Shown: positions 17,475 through 27,074, counted from the first letter of the stretch. The stretch: DNA of 64,000 bases from FEN-1219 sp963713355 (GCA_963713355.1 CAVQLK010000001.1:124001-188000); one strand, 5' to 3'. Made by a program: numbers and translations. Notes: generated from the sequence alone by a model not told the origin.

Positions 17475-18394
17475 AACCTGAACGTGTAGTCGAGCACGAT
17501 GCCGGCGAAGACGGCGCCGCCGAACCAAGCGTTGTTCAGGAACGCGCGAAACGACTGCACGACGTCACGTTCCTTGATGAGATACGCCTGATAAACGCAG
17601 AACAGCGCGGCGGCAGCGAGGCCGCCGTAGTACCACGGGCCGAGGGCGGCGCTGCGGCCGACGAGCACCAAGCTCGCGAGCAGCAGCGCCTGCAGGCCCG
17701 CAATGAACGCCCGGTCGAGCTCGCCGAACAATATTGCCGTCGAACGCACGCCGATCTTCACGTCGTCGGGGCGGTCCGTCATCGCGTATTGCGTGTCGTA
17801 GACGACGACCCAGATCACCGTCGCGAGGAACAGCAGCCAGCCGACCCGCGGCACGTCTCCGACCGTCGCCGCGAACGCCATCGGCACGCCCCACGAGAAC
17901 GCGACACCGAGCACGAACTGCGGCGTCGACAAGAAGCGTTTCGTGAACGGATAGAGGACCGTGAGGAAGGCGCCGGCGAACGCGAACGTCACCGCCAACG
18001 AGTTCAACGTCAGCACCAAGCCGAGCGCTATCAACATCAGCGCGCCGAACAAGAGCAACGCTTCTACGGGGTGCACCTCACCCGTTGCCAGAGGACGGTC
18101 GGCCGTCCGCGCGACGTGCGGGTCGATTTTGCGGTCCACGAAGTCGTTGATGACGCAGCCCGCCGAGCGGACCACAATCGTGCCGAGGACTAGAATCAGA
18201 AACACCTTGCCCTCGGGCCGCCCGGCCGAGGCGATCCACAGCGCCCACAATGTCGGCCACAGCAGCAGCCAGATGCCGATCGGCCGGTGCAGACGCATGA
18301 GCCGCCAGTACCGCGAGTAGTGTTGCAGCAGTGCTTCGACGTGCCGCGACCACGGCACGGGGGCTGCGGCAGCACGTGTCGGGCCGGCGCTCAA
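17471..18394 (-). CDS. ubiA: 4-hydroxybenzoate octaprenyltransferase
   Basis: Membrane prenyltransferase that joins a polyprenyl chain to 4-hydroxybenzoate, the first committed ubiquinone step. It has 307 residues, eight to nine spans and both Asp-rich motifs (INDFVDRKIDPHVARTADRP and DTQYAMTDRPDD). The long start is a TTG at 18394 preceded by GAAGG; a GTG at 18358 or an ATG at 18298 are alternatives, and the core family begins about YWRLMRLHRPIGIWLLLWP. The 3' end overlaps convergent comF by four bases. Confidence 0.93.
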   Translation of the reverse strand: MSAGPTRAAAAPVPWSRHVEALLQHYSRYWRLMRLHRPIGIWLLLWPTLWALWIASAGRPEGKVFLILVLGTIVVRSAGCVINDFVDRKIDPHVARTADRPLATGEVHPVEALLLFGALMLIALGLVLTLNSLAVTFAFAGAFLTVLYPFTKRFLSTPQFVLGVAFSWGVPMAFAATVGDVPRVGWLLFLATVIWVVVYDTQYAMTDRPDDVKIGVRSTAILFGELDRAFIAGLQALLLASLVLVGRSAALGPWYYGGLAAAALFCVYQAYLIKERDVVQSFRAFLNNAWFGGAVFAGIVLDYTFRF

Positions 18395-18466
18395 CGGTCA
18401 GGCCTTCGGAATCTTGCGCATCGCGGCGATTCTAGGTGCCGCCGTGCTCGACCGGCAACGCAGCCG

Positions 18467-20524
18467 TCACACCTTTGCATATTCGGCCTCGCCGCGGACC
18501 CAGCGGCGAATCAGCGCGTCGGCGGAGGGCGGCGCCGTCGCCAGCAACCACTCCGAAAGCTCGACGACTTGCGGTAGAAGATCGGCATCGCGCACGAGAT
18601 CCGCGATGCGCAGCCGCATGTCTCCCGTCTGCCGCGTTCCGAGCACTTCCCCGGGGCCGCGCAGCTCGAGGTCCTTCTGCGCGACAGCGAAGCCGTCGTT
18701 CGTCTCGCGCAGCACGCCCAGGCGCTCCCGTGCCGCTTCCGACAGCGGTGGACGATACAGCAGCACGCACGTCGAAGCTTGCGTGCCGCGTCCGACGCGG
18801 CCGCGCAGCTGGTGCAATTGCGCGAGGCCCATGCGCTCGGCGTTCTCGACGACCATCAACGTCGCGTTCGGCACATCGACGCCTACCTCGATGACCGTCG
18901 TCGCGACGAGCAGATCGAGCTCCCCCGCCTTGAACGCACGCATGACGACGTCCTTGTCCGCGCCTTTCATGCGGCCGTGAATCAACCCGATGCGGACGTT
19001 CGGCAGCGCCTCGGCGAGCTCGGCATGAAGCGCGGCGGCTGCGCGCGAGTCGACGAGCTCCGATTCCTCGATCAGCGGGCAAACCCAGTAGGCCTGCCGC
19101 CCGTCGGCACATTGCGCCGCAACTCGCTCGACGAGCTCCGCCCGGCGCTGCTCGGGCAAGACAATCGTCTGCACGGGTTGGCGGCCCGGCGGCAGCTCGT
19201 CGATCACGGAGCAGTCGAGATCGGCGTACGCCGTCATCGCGAGCGTCCTCGGGATCGGCGTGGCCGTCATGATGAGCTGGTGCGGCACTCGCGCGTCGGC
19301 CTCGCCCTTGAGCTTGAGCCGCCGCCGCTGCTCGACACCGAAGCGGTGCTGCTCGTCGACGATGACGAGCGCGAGCTGCCGGAACTCGACGCTCTCCTGG
19401 AACAGCGCGTGCGTGCCGACGACGACGGCGGCGCGACCGCCGGCGACGGCCGCGAGCGTCGCGGCCCGCGCGCGCGCCGGCTGCGCTCCGATCAGCGCCG
19501 CCACTTCGACGCCGAGCGGGCCGAGCCACCGCTCGAAGCTCGTCAGATGTTGCTCGGCAAGCAGCTCCGTCGGCGCCATGACTGCCGTCTGGCATCCCGC
19601 CGCTGCCGCGACCAGCGCGGCCATCGCGGCCACGACCGTCTTGCCGGAGCCGACATCGCCCTGCAGTAGCCGGTTCATCGGCACGCTCGAGCCCAAGTCG
19701 GCGACGATCTCCTCGAGCGCGGCTTGCTGCGCTCGAGTCAGCTCGAAAGGCAGCGCGGCGCGAAACGCATCGAGCCGCGCGGCCGGTGTCGGCAGCGGCC
19801 GAGCGCGCTCGGTGCGGTTCCTTGCGGCCGCGCGCCGCAAGATCAAGCGTTGCGCGACGAGCTCCTCGAGCGCGAGGCGGCGCGAGCACGGATGCAAGCC
19901 CATGAGGAGCAGCTCCGTCGCCACACCGCGCGGCGGTGAGTGCACGCATGGCAGTGCCTCGGCCAGCGAAGGCCAAGCGCCGCCGCCAGCTAGCGTGCGC
20001 GAAGCGAGTGCCGGCGCGAGGTAGTCTTCGAGCGGCTCATGCTCGAGCGCCGCGAGAGCCCGCTCGGCAATGCGGCGCACCGACTGCTGATGCAGACCCT
20101 CGGTCGTCGGATAGACGGGCGTCAGCCGATCGGTCGGCTCCGCATCGTCGGCGCGCACGGCCCGGTGCTCCGGATGAACCATCTCGAGGCCCGTCGGGCC
20201 GCTGCGGACCTCGCCATAGCAGCGCACGCGTTGGCCGCGCGCGAGCGCCTGTTGCTGCGACCGATTGAAATAGAAGAACCGCAACGTCAGCGCGCCCGTG
20301 CCGTCGGCAAGGCGGCACAGCAGCGATCGCCGCCGGCGCACGGCCACCTCGCTGAGCTCGACGACACCCTCGACGAGCGCTTTCTCGCCGACGGCGAGGC
20401 TGCCGATCGGACGCAGCGCCGTGCGGTCCTCGTAGCGCTGCGGCAGCAGGCACAGCGCGTCGCCAACGGTGTGCACTCCGAGCCTTGCGAGGCGCTCGGC
20501 GACTTTCGGGCCGACGCCCGCCAA
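18467..20524 (-). CDS. recG: ATP-dependent DNA helicase RecG
   Basis: Branch-migrating helicase that reverses stalled forks and processes Holliday junctions. It has 685 residues: an N-terminal wedge/OB domain (VGPKVAERLARLG, then RFFYFNRSQQQAL), helicase motifs RLLQGDVGSGKTVVA, DEQHRFGVEQR, TATPIPRTLAM and LHQLRGRVGRG, and the usual C-terminus. The start used is TTG at 20524; a CTG a few codons upstream (LFDRPVESLAGVG) also looks like RecG sequence, so the true start is uncertain. It lies 53 bp after ridA and continues the ridA/spoT direction. Confidence 0.93.
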   Translation of the reverse strand: MAGVGPKVAERLARLGVHTVGDALCLLPQRYEDRTALRPIGSLAVGEKALVEGVVELSEVAVRRRRSLLCRLADGTGALTLRFFYFNRSQQQALARGQRVRCYGEVRSGPTGLEMVHPEHRAVRADDAEPTDRLTPVYPTTEGLHQQSVRRIAERALAALEHEPLEDYLAPALASRTLAGGGAWPSLAEALPCVHSPPRGVATELLLMGLHPCSRRLALEELVAQRLILRRAAARNRTERARPLPTPAARLDAFRAALPFELTRAQQAALEEIVADLGSSVPMNRLLQGDVGSGKTVVAAMAALVAAAAGCQTAVMAPTELLAEQHLTSFERWLGPLGVEVAALIGAQPARARAATLAAVAGGRAAVVVGTHALFQESVEFRQLALVIVDEQHRFGVEQRRRLKLKGEADARVPHQLIMTATPIPRTLAMTAYADLDCSVIDELPPGRQPVQTIVLPEQRRAELVERVAAQCADGRQAYWVCPLIEESELVDSRAAAALHAELAEALPNVRIGLIHGRMKGADKDVVMRAFKAGELDLLVATTVIEVGVDVPNATLMVVENAERMGLAQLHQLRGRVGRGTQASTCVLLYRPPLSEAARERLGVLRETNDGFAVAQKDLELRGPGEVLGTRQTGDMRLRIADLVRDADLLPQVVELSEWLLATAPPSADALIRRWVRGEAEYAKV

Positions 20525-20577
20525 GCTCTCGACCGGCCGGTCGAACAGCGAATTCGGCTGCGCAGCGATTCGGCGGC

Positions 20578-20958
20578 CTACAGGACGAGAATGCCGTCGA
20601 CCTCGACGGCGGCGCCGCGCGGCAACTGCGCGACGCCGATCGCCGCGCGCGCCGGGTACGGCGCCTTGCAGTACTCCGCCATGATCTCGTTGACGATCGG
20701 AAAATGGGCGAGGTCCGTCAGATAGACCGTCAGCCGCACGGCGTTCGCGAGCGAGCCCCCGGCCGCTTCGGCGACAGCCGCGAGATTGTCGAATACCTGG
20801 CGAATCTCCGCGCGTATGTCGCCTTTTACGAGCTCCATCGATTGCGGATTCAGCGGAATCTGGCCCGAAAGATAAACGGTGTTGCCGGCGCGGATCGCCT
20901 GGCTATAGGGCCCGATCGCGGCCGGCGCGGCAGACGTGTGAATCGGTTCTTTGGCCAT
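20578..20958 (-). CDS. ridA: RidA family reactive intermediate deaminase
   Basis: YjgF/YER057c/UK114 protein that hydrolyses reactive enamine/imine intermediates, such as 2-aminoacrylate, to keto acids and ammonia. It has 126 residues with the pattern IGPYSQAIRAGNTVYLSGQIPL, AVRLTVYLTDLAHFPIVNEIM and ARAAIGVAQLPRGAAVEVD. The gene follows spoT at 15 bp and precedes recG, an arrangement found in Pseudomonas and relatives; likely one transcript from rpoZ or spoT onward. Confidence 0.94.
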   Translation of the reverse strand: MAKEPIHTSAAPAAIGPYSQAIRAGNTVYLSGQIPLNPQSMELVKGDIRAEIRQVFDNLAAVAEAAGGSLANAVRLTVYLTDLAHFPIVNEIMAEYCKAPYPARAAIGVAQLPRGAAVEVDGILVL

Positions 20959-20973
20959 GCGGCTCCTCGAAAC

Positions 20974-23130
20974 TCAGCTGGCGCTGCGCGACACGCGCAC
21001 GACGCCTGGGATCGTCCGAATGCTGCGGACGACCTGTGCCAGCTGGCGGCGGTCGCGAACTTTGAGCCGGAATGCGAGCGCCGACGCGTCGCCGTCGCGG
21101 TCGACGCGCACGTGCTCGATGTTGGTATGCGCGGCCGAAATTCGCCCGGCCACCTCGGCGAGCAGGCCGACGCGGTCGAGCGTGCGGACTTGGATCTCGG
21201 ACTCGAACTCGGCCTTGATCCCGCGCGTCCAGTTGACGGGGATCCATTTTGCCGGCTGCTTGCGGTACTCCGCGAGGTTCCGGCAGCGGTCACGGTGGAT
21301 GACGATGCCGCGGCCGCTCGACATGAAGCCGACGATCTCGTCGCCGGGAATCGGGTAGCAGCAGTGGGCGTAGCTGACGACGGAGCCTTCCGTGCCTGCG
21401 ATCTCGAGCGGTTTGCGCTGCGTATCCGTCGCATCGAGCTCGTCACGGGCTTGCGCAAGCAACCCGGCGACGACGGGAGCCAACCGCTCGCCGAGGCCCA
21501 CTTGCTCGAGCAGCGCCGCCTCGTCGGCGACTCCGACCTCCTTGAGCAGCTGCTCGAGCCGCGCCTTCTGCACCTTCTTCAAGCTCAACGAGTACGCCAG
21601 GAGCTCCTGATTGATGAGCCTGCGCCCGAGCTCCTGCGCCTCGTCGCGCTTCAGGCTCTTCAAGTAGCCGCGGATTGCGTTGCGCGCCTTGGCCGTCGTC
21701 ACGAAATTGACCCAGCTCGGATTCGGGTGCGCACCGCGCTGCGTGACGATCTCGACCGTTTCGCCGTTTTGCAGCTGCGTCTTGAGCGGCACGGCGCGGC
21801 GGTCGATCTTCGCGGCGACACAGCGGTTGCCGATGTCCGTGTGCACGGCGTACGCAAAGTCGACGGCCGTCGCTCCGCGCGGCAGCCGCATGATCGCGCC
21901 CTTCGGCGTGAAGACGTACACCTTGTCGGGGAAGAGATCCGCCTTGACGGTCTCGAGAAATTCTTCGGAGTTCGCGGCCCGCTCCATCTCCATGAGCCCG
22001 GCGAGCCATTCGCGTGCGCGTTCTTCCGTGCTGTGCGTGTCCTTGTCGAGCGTCTTGTACTGCCAGTGTGCGGCGATGCCGCGCTCCGCGACCTTCTCCA
22101 TGCTCTCCGTGCGGATCTGCACCTCGAGCGGCAGGCCGTTCGGCCCGAATAGCGTCGTGTGCAGCGACTGGTAACCGTTCACGCGCGGGATCGAGATGTA
22201 GTCCTTGAACCGGCCCGGCATCGGCTTGAAGAGCTGGTGCGTTATCCCGAGCGCGCGGTAGCACTGGTCGACATCGTCGACGATGACGCGCACCCCATAG
22301 ACATCGACGATGTCCGACAAGTGCGCCTGCTTGCGCTGCATCTTGAGATAAATGCTGTACAGATGCTTCTCGCGCGCCACGACGCGCGCCGAGATCTTGG
22401 CATCGCCGAGCGCTTCGGTCAGCTTCGACTCGATCTTGCGCAGCAGCTGACGCTGGTTGCCTTTCGCGCGCCGCAACGTGCGCTCGAGCACTTTGTAGCG
22501 ATACGGATGGAAAGTCTTGAAGCCCAAGTCTTCGAGCTCGAGCTTGATCGAATACACGCCCAGACGATTCGCGATCGGCGCGTAGATATCGAGCGTCTCG
22601 CGCGCGATGCGCCGCTGCTTCTCGACGGGCAGCGACTGGATCGTCCGCATGTTGTGAGTTCGATCGGCGAGCTTGACGAGGATGACGCGCAAGTCCTTCG
22701 CCATCGCGAGCAGCATCTTGCGGAAGCTCTCGGCCTGAGCCTCGGCCACGCTGTCGAAGCGCAGGTGGTCGATCTTGCTGACGCCGTCGACGAGCAGCGC
22801 GACGTCATCGCCGAATCGTTGCTGAATTTCCGGCAGCGTGCTCGCCGTGTCCTCGACGACGTCGTGCAGCAACGCTGCCTTGATCGAGCCGGAGTCGAGA
22901 TGGAGCCCCGCCAGTATCTCGGCTACGGCGACGGGATGAGAGATATACGGATCGCCGTTGCGCCGCTGCTGGCCTTGATGGGCCTTGGCGCTGAACTCGT
23001 AGGCCGCGCTGATGCTCGGCAGATCTTCGCTCGGGAGGTAACGCTCGAGCTGACCCATGAGCCGCCCGAAATCGTCGGTCCGCCACACCGACGACACAAT
23101 TCGATCGAGCGTGGCGGCACCATAATCCAT
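20974..23130 (-). CDS. spoT: Bifunctional (p)ppGpp synthetase/hydrolase SpoT
   Basis: Makes and degrades the stringent-response alarmone. It has 718 residues: an HD hydrolase domain with His89-Asp90 in LLHDVVEDT, a synthetase domain with RVNGYQSLHTTLFGP, a TGS domain (VYVFTPKGAIMRLPRGATAVDFAYAVHTDIG), and a C-terminal ACT domain ending VVRVSRSAS. The hydrolase residues are intact, which supports SpoT rather than a synthetase-only RelA. It sits between rpoZ and ridA, the conserved gammaproteobacterial context. Confidence 0.95.
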   Translation of the reverse strand: MDYGAATLDRIVSSVWRTDDFGRLMGQLERYLPSEDLPSISAAYEFSAKAHQGQQRRNGDPYISHPVAVAEILAGLHLDSGSIKAALLHDVVEDTASTLPEIQQRFGDDVALLVDGVSKIDHLRFDSVAEAQAESFRKMLLAMAKDLRVILVKLADRTHNMRTIQSLPVEKQRRIARETLDIYAPIANRLGVYSIKLELEDLGFKTFHPYRYKVLERTLRRAKGNQRQLLRKIESKLTEALGDAKISARVVAREKHLYSIYLKMQRKQAHLSDIVDVYGVRVIVDDVDQCYRALGITHQLFKPMPGRFKDYISIPRVNGYQSLHTTLFGPNGLPLEVQIRTESMEKVAERGIAAHWQYKTLDKDTHSTEERAREWLAGLMEMERAANSEEFLETVKADLFPDKVYVFTPKGAIMRLPRGATAVDFAYAVHTDIGNRCVAAKIDRRAVPLKTQLQNGETVEIVTQRGAHPNPSWVNFVTTAKARNAIRGYLKSLKRDEAQELGRRLINQELLAYSLSLKKVQKARLEQLLKEVGVADEAALLEQVGLGERLAPVVAGLLAQARDELDATDTQRKPLEIAGTEGSVVSYAHCCYPIPGDEIVGFMSSGRGIVIHRDRCRNLAEYRKQPAKWIPVNWTRGIKAEFESEIQVRTLDRVGLLAEVAGRISAAHTNIEHVRVDRDGDASALAFRLKVRDRRQLAQVVRSIRTIPGVVRVSRSAS

Positions 23131-23187
23131 GGCGATCAGCTACCGGCGTGGCAGCCGGCCTCCTGTCAGTCTCCCTTTTTCGATTGG

Positions 23188-23487
23188 CTAGTCGCCGATC
23201 GAAACGGGTCTCGAGCCAAGCAAGTCATCCGCCGACATCGGCGTCACGGCTGCCAAGTCGGCGGCAAGGATGTCTTCGACCGGCTTGTCGCGCTGCGTCA
23301 GAATATCTTCGGTGACGTAGCCCTCGGCGATCTCGCGCAGGGCGACGACGGTCGGCTTGTCGTTCTCCCAATCGACCATCGGGTGGGCGCCGTTGGCAAG
23401 CTGTCGCGCTCGCTTTGCAGCGACGAGCACGAGCTGGAACATGTTCGGGATCTTTTCCAGGCAGTCTTCGACGGTAATTCTTGCCAT
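23188..23487 (-). CDS. rpoZ: RNA polymerase omega subunit
   Basis: Small subunit that helps assemble the beta-prime subunit into RNA polymerase and is a (p)ppGpp contact point. It has 99 residues beginning MARITVEDCLEKIPNMFQLVLVAAKRARQL, an almost invariant sequence, then VVALREIAEGYVTEDIL. It lies between gmk and spoT as usual. The 57-bp gap to spoT and 66-bp gap from gmk hold nothing further that I can support. Confidence 0.96.
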   Translation of the reverse strand: MARITVEDCLEKIPNMFQLVLVAAKRARQLANGAHPMVDWENDKPTVVALREIAEGYVTEDILTQRDKPVEDILAADLAAVTPMSADDLLGSRPVSIGD

Positions 23488-23553
23488 TGCGCACGGCCCT
23501 CCATGGGCTTCGGACCCGTAAGTCTAATGCAGCAACCGCGGGCCGAGAAGCCT

Positions 23554-24192
23554 TTACGGCCGTGGCTTCGCGCCCACAATCGCCTCCGCCGCGGCGCGAA
23601 CGGCCTCGAGGCTCGTGCGCGCGCCTTGCTCGCGGCCGGCAATCACGGCTGCCAAGCGGTCGAGCGCGGCGTCGAAATCGTCGTTCACGACGACGTGCTC
23701 GAACTCGTCCCAATGCAGCATGTCGCCGAGCGCGTCCTCGAGCCGCCGTGCGATGACGGCCTCGGAATCCGTTTTGCGGCCGCGCAGCCGGCGCTCGAGC
23801 TCGGCGACGCTCGGCGGAAGAATGAAAACGCTGTGTGACCCCGGCGCGCGGACGCGAACCTGCTGCGCGCCTTGCCAGTCGATCTCGAGCACGACAGTGA
23901 AACCTTCGGCCCGCAGTCCGGCAACGTGCTCCCGCCCCGTGCCGTACCAATTGTCGAAAACCTTCGCGTGCTCGAGGAACGCGTCCTGGCGCTTCATCTC
24001 GAGGAATTCTGGCTCGGTCACGAAAAAATAGTCGCGTCCGGGAATCTCCGAGCTGCGAGGCTTCCGCGTCGTGTACGAGATCGAAAACTTCAGTGTCGGA
24101 TCGCGCTTCAGCAATTCGCGAACGAGCGACGTTTTCCCGGCGCCCGACGGCGCCGAGATGACCCAGAGCTGTCCCGTGCCCGTCGCGGTCAT
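23554..24192 (-). CDS. gmk: Guanylate kinase
   Basis: Phosphorylates GMP to GDP. It has 212 residues with the P-loop SAPSGAGKTSLVREL, TTRKPRSSEIPGRDYFFV, and WQGAQQVR with the GMP-binding region. I start at the ATG MTATGTGQLWVIS at 24192; the frame is open further upstream through the next gene but without homology. Only two bases separate it from the stop of the formylglycine-generating-enzyme gene, so the two are translationally close. Confidence 0.95.
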   Translation of the reverse strand: MTATGTGQLWVISAPSGAGKTSLVRELLKRDPTLKFSISYTTRKPRSSEIPGRDYFFVTEPEFLEMKRQDAFLEHAKVFDNWYGTGREHVAGLRAEGFTVVLEIDWQGAQQVRVRAPGSHSVFILPPSVAELERRLRGRKTDSEAVIARRLEDALGDMLHWDEFEHVVVNDDFDAALDRLAAVIAGREQGARTSLEAVRAAAEAIVGAKPRP

Positions 24193-24194
24193 GC

Positions 24195-25310
24195 TCACTC
24201 GCGGTCTCGCACCACCGTGCGAAAGCCGAGATGGTCGGTGCTCGTGCCGACGTCGCCCTTGCCGCGCGTGCCGACCATGTAACGCGAGCAATATTGATCC
24301 GTGCACAGAAACGATCCGCCGCGATGCACGCGTTTCGGCACGCCGGGCTCATCGGGATCGTGCGACGAGGACGGGCCCTGCGGATTGCGAGCTACGGCTC
24401 CCGCCGCAGCGAGCTCGGCGTAGTAGTCGGATCGATACCAATCGCTGACCCATTCCCAGACGTTGCCGCCGACGTCGTAGAGGCCATAGCCGTTGGCGGG
24501 AAACTGGGCGACGGGCCCTACACCGGCGAAGCTGTCCGCACCCGTATCGTGGTCCGGAAAATGGCCTTGGTGCGTGTTAGCCATCCATCGATCGCCGGGC
24601 GCGAATTCTGCGCCCGCAAAGTCATCGCCCCATGGAAAGACTTTCCCCGTGAGACCGCCACGAGCCGCAAATTCCCATTCCGCTTCGGTGGGCAGGCGCC
24701 GTCCGGCCCATTGCGCGTAGGCGAGCGCATCCTCGTACGCTACGTGCACGACAGGCTGCCGTTCTTTGCCTTCGATCGAGCTCGCGGGGCCGAGCGGGTG
24801 GCGCCAGCTTGCGCCCGGCAGGTACGACCACCATTGCAACGCGTCGTGCAGCGAAACGGGGCCGGCCGGCGCCGAAAACACGGCCGAGCCCGCGACTAGG
24901 CGGTTCGCCGGCACGCCGGGGAAATCCTCGGCGCGCGGCGTCCGCTCCGCGACCGTGACGTAACCCGTGGCTGCGACGAACGCGGCGAACTGCTCGTTCG
25001 TAACTTCCGTCGCGTCCATCCAAAAGCCGTCGACGAATACGCGGTGCACGGGGCGCGAGTCGGCCGTGGCCTGCATTCCGACCAAGTCCTGCGCCTGCAG
25101 CGGCTGCCGAGCGCCCATCGAGAACTCGCCGCCCGGGATCCATACCATGCCGAGCGGCGCGGCCCTAAGCGCACGGCTTTCGTTCTCGACCGTCGGAAGG
25201 AACTCATCGGGCGCGGCGTGCTCGGCCTGCGGTCGCAGCGCATTCGCGCCGAGCACCGCGGCGCCGAAGATGGCCAACGAGCCGATCCACTTCAGGCGGG
25301 CGTGCGTCAT
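24195..25310 (-). CDS. Formylglycine-generating enzyme (SUMF1) family protein
   Basis: A protein of 371 residues with an N-terminal hydrophobic anchor (about 8-25) and a FGE-sulfatase domain from about residue 55. Core motifs are WIPGGEFSMGA, DGFWMDATEVTNEQFAAFV, PVVHVAYEDALAYAQWAGRRLPTEAEWEFAARGG, GNVWEWVSDWY and RGGSFLCTDQYCSRY. That last CxxxxC matches the position of the two active cysteines of copper-dependent formylglycine-generating enzymes, so it may truly activate a sulfatase or similar enzyme outside the cytoplasm. No sulfatase lies in the window. It is inserted between yicC and gmk, which are normally adjacent; its ATG overlaps the yicC stop. Confidence 0.8.
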   Translation of the reverse strand: MTHARLKWIGSLAIFGAAVLGANALRPQAEHAAPDEFLPTVENESRALRAAPLGMVWIPGGEFSMGARQPLQAQDLVGMQATADSRPVHRVFVDGFWMDATEVTNEQFAAFVAATGYVTVAERTPRAEDFPGVPANRLVAGSAVFSAPAGPVSLHDALQWWSYLPGASWRHPLGPASSIEGKERQPVVHVAYEDALAYAQWAGRRLPTEAEWEFAARGGLTGKVFPWGDDFAGAEFAPGDRWMANTHQGHFPDHDTGADSFAGVGPVAQFPANGYGLYDVGGNVWEWVSDWYRSDYYAELAAAGAVARNPQGPSSSHDPDEPGVPKRVHRGGSFLCTDQYCSRYMVGTRGKGDVGTSTDHLGFRTVVRDRE

Positions 25311-26173
25311 TCGAGGTTCTGCACCTGCTCGCGCATCTGCTCGATGAGCACCTTGAGCTCGACCGCGGCGCGCGTCAGCGCCTCCTCCTGTACCTTGGAG
25401 GCGAACGTGTTGGCTTCTCGGTTCAGCTCCTGGATCACGAAGTCGAGCCGCCGGCCGACGGGCTCGTTGCGGCGCAAGATCGCCTGCACTTCTGCAACGT
25501 GGCTCGCGATCCGGTCGATCTCTTCGGCGACGTCGGCGCGCTGCGCGACCAGCGCGATCTCTTGCTCCAGGCGTTCGGGATCGGCCTGCACGTCGAGCCG
25601 CTGCAAGCGCTCGCGCAAGCGCTCGCGGTAACGAGACTGCACTCCGGCGAGCTGCGGCGCGATGCCTGCGATGAGCGCCGTGATGCCGGCATTGCGCTTC
25701 TCGAGCATCTCGACGAGCCGCTCGCCCTCTCGGCCGCGCGACTCGGTCAGAGCGCGCAGCGCGGCGCCGAGGCAGTCCTTGACCGCTTCGCCGAGCTGCT
25801 CGAGATTTTGGGCAGGCTCCTCGAGAACGCCGGGCCAACGCAGCACCTCTTGGGTCGTCAGCGGCCTGGCCGCCGGGAACACGCGCAGAACACCCTCCTC
25901 GAGCGACCGCAACCGCTCGAGCGCGGCCGCGACGACCCTGTCGGCGACTTCCGCGCGCTCGTCAGCGCCGATCTTCAGAGTGCAATCCACCTTGCCGCGC
26001 TTCAACGCGGCGCCGACGAGCTCGCGGCAATCGGGCTCGACGGCGCGTAAGTCGTCCGGTAGCCGAAAGCCGAGCTCCAGGAACCGGTGGTTGACGCTGC
26101 GAATCTCCCAAACGAGCCTGAACGACCCCACGCGCGCTTCCGCCGTCGAGAATCCGGTCATGCTGTGAGGCAT
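25307..26173 (-). CDS. yicC: YicC family endoribonuclease-like protein
   Basis: YicC/YloC family protein, for which RNA-cleaving activity has been reported in E. coli; role in growth phase regulation. It has 288 residues starting MPHSMTGFSTAEARVGSF, with VWEIRSVNHRFLELGFRLP, DRIASHVAEV and the near-invariant end RRLDFVIQELNREANTFASK. The start is the ATG in front of SMTGF; the longer frame has no support. First gene of the yicC, FGE-like, gmk, rpoZ, spoT, ridA, recG run. The promoter should be in 26174-26327, shared with the divergent phosphatase gene. Confidence 0.93.
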   Translation of the reverse strand: MPHSMTGFSTAEARVGSFRLVWEIRSVNHRFLELGFRLPDDLRAVEPDCRELVGAALKRGKVDCTLKIGADERAEVADRVVAAALERLRSLEEGVLRVFPAARPLTTQEVLRWPGVLEEPAQNLEQLGEAVKDCLGAALRALTESRGREGERLVEMLEKRNAGITALIAGIAPQLAGVQSRYRERLRERLQRLDVQADPERLEQEIALVAQRADVAEEIDRIASHVAEVQAILRRNEPVGRRLDFVIQELNREANTFASKVQEEALTRAAVELKVLIEQMREQVQNLE

Positions 26174-26327
26174 TCGATTGAGTCCGGAAGTGGTTTCAGA
26201 CAATCTGAGCGCGTTTTGCGCCGCGGAACCGAGTGTACATCGAGTTGGCGGCCCGGCTGCGCGCCCGAGCTTGGACTGGCGCCGCCGATGAGCGGGGCTG
26301 ATCAGGACAGGGGACGGTAACGAAAGC

Positions 26328-27074
26328 GTGCGCATCGATCATACAAAATTGACCCTGCCCGGCCATCGGAACGAGAACCAGGACCGAGTCGATCTCGTCG
26401 CGAACGGTGACTCCTTGCTGATGATCGTCGTCGACGGCATGGGCGGGCACGCGCACGGCGCGCGCGCCGCCGAAGTGACCGTCGCGACGCTCAAGGAATC
26501 CTTCGCAGAGCTCGCGCACCCGGTATTCGACCCGCAGGGGTTCTTGACCTTGTCACTTGCGCGCGCTCACGACCGTGTAGTCAAGCTCGGGGATGGCGTC
26601 GCTCTCGATCACAAACCGCGCGCCACGTGCGCCGTATGCCTCGTGCAGGACGGCGGTTCCTATTGGGCGCACGTTGGCGACAGCCGCATCTATCAAATGC
26701 GCGCCGGCGCGATCAAAGCACGCACGCGCGACCACAGCCACGTCGAGCTCCTGCTGCGCGAAGGTTTGATCGCGGAGAGCGAGCTGCGCAGCCACCCCAT
26801 GCGCAACTTCGTCGAGTGCTGTTTGGGCGGCGACGCGCCCCTTCCCGATATGAGCGTGACAGCTCGCAACGGGCTCGAGCCGGGCGACGTGCTTCTCGTC
26901 TGCACGGATGGACTGTGGTCGGGCGTCGAGGATGCTGAGCTCGCCAGCGCGTGCCGCGACGATCGCGCTCCGATCGACTCGTTCGTGCGCCAGCTCGCCG
27001 AGCGCGCGATTGCGGCGAACGCGCCCCACAGCGACAACACGAGCGCCACCGCCGTGCGTTGGCACGGGGCCTGA
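26328..27074 (+). CDS. PP2C family protein serine/threonine phosphatase
   Basis: Metal-dependent (Mg/Mn) phosphatase, 248 residues, a single PP2C domain. Metal-binding motifs are visible: ENQDRVDL, VVDGMGGHAHGARAA, YWAHVGDSRIYQ, LVCTDGLWSG and HSDNTSATAV. The GTG at 26328 is the first codon of the homologous region. No partner kinase lies nearby. It is 63 bp before rph in the same direction; a PP2C gene next to yicC/rph is a common gammaproteobacterial arrangement. Substrate unknown. Confidence 0.85.
   Translation: MRIDHTKLTLPGHRNENQDRVDLVANGDSLLMIVVDGMGGHAHGARAAEVTVATLKESFAELAHPVFDPQGFLTLSLARAHDRVVKLGDGVALDHKPRATCAVCLVQDGGSYWAHVGDSRIYQMRAGAIKARTRDHSHVELLLREGLIAESELRSHPMRNFVECCLGGDAPLPDMSVTARNGLEPGDVLLVCTDGLWSGVEDAELASACRDDRAPIDSFVRQLAERAIAANAPHSDNTSATAVRWHGA

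Noticed and set aside
26174..26327. Gap between yicC and the phosphatase gene searched for a small RNA
   Set aside because: Only 154 bp with a short GC hairpin and no T-tract terminator; it is adequately explained as a divergent promoter region.
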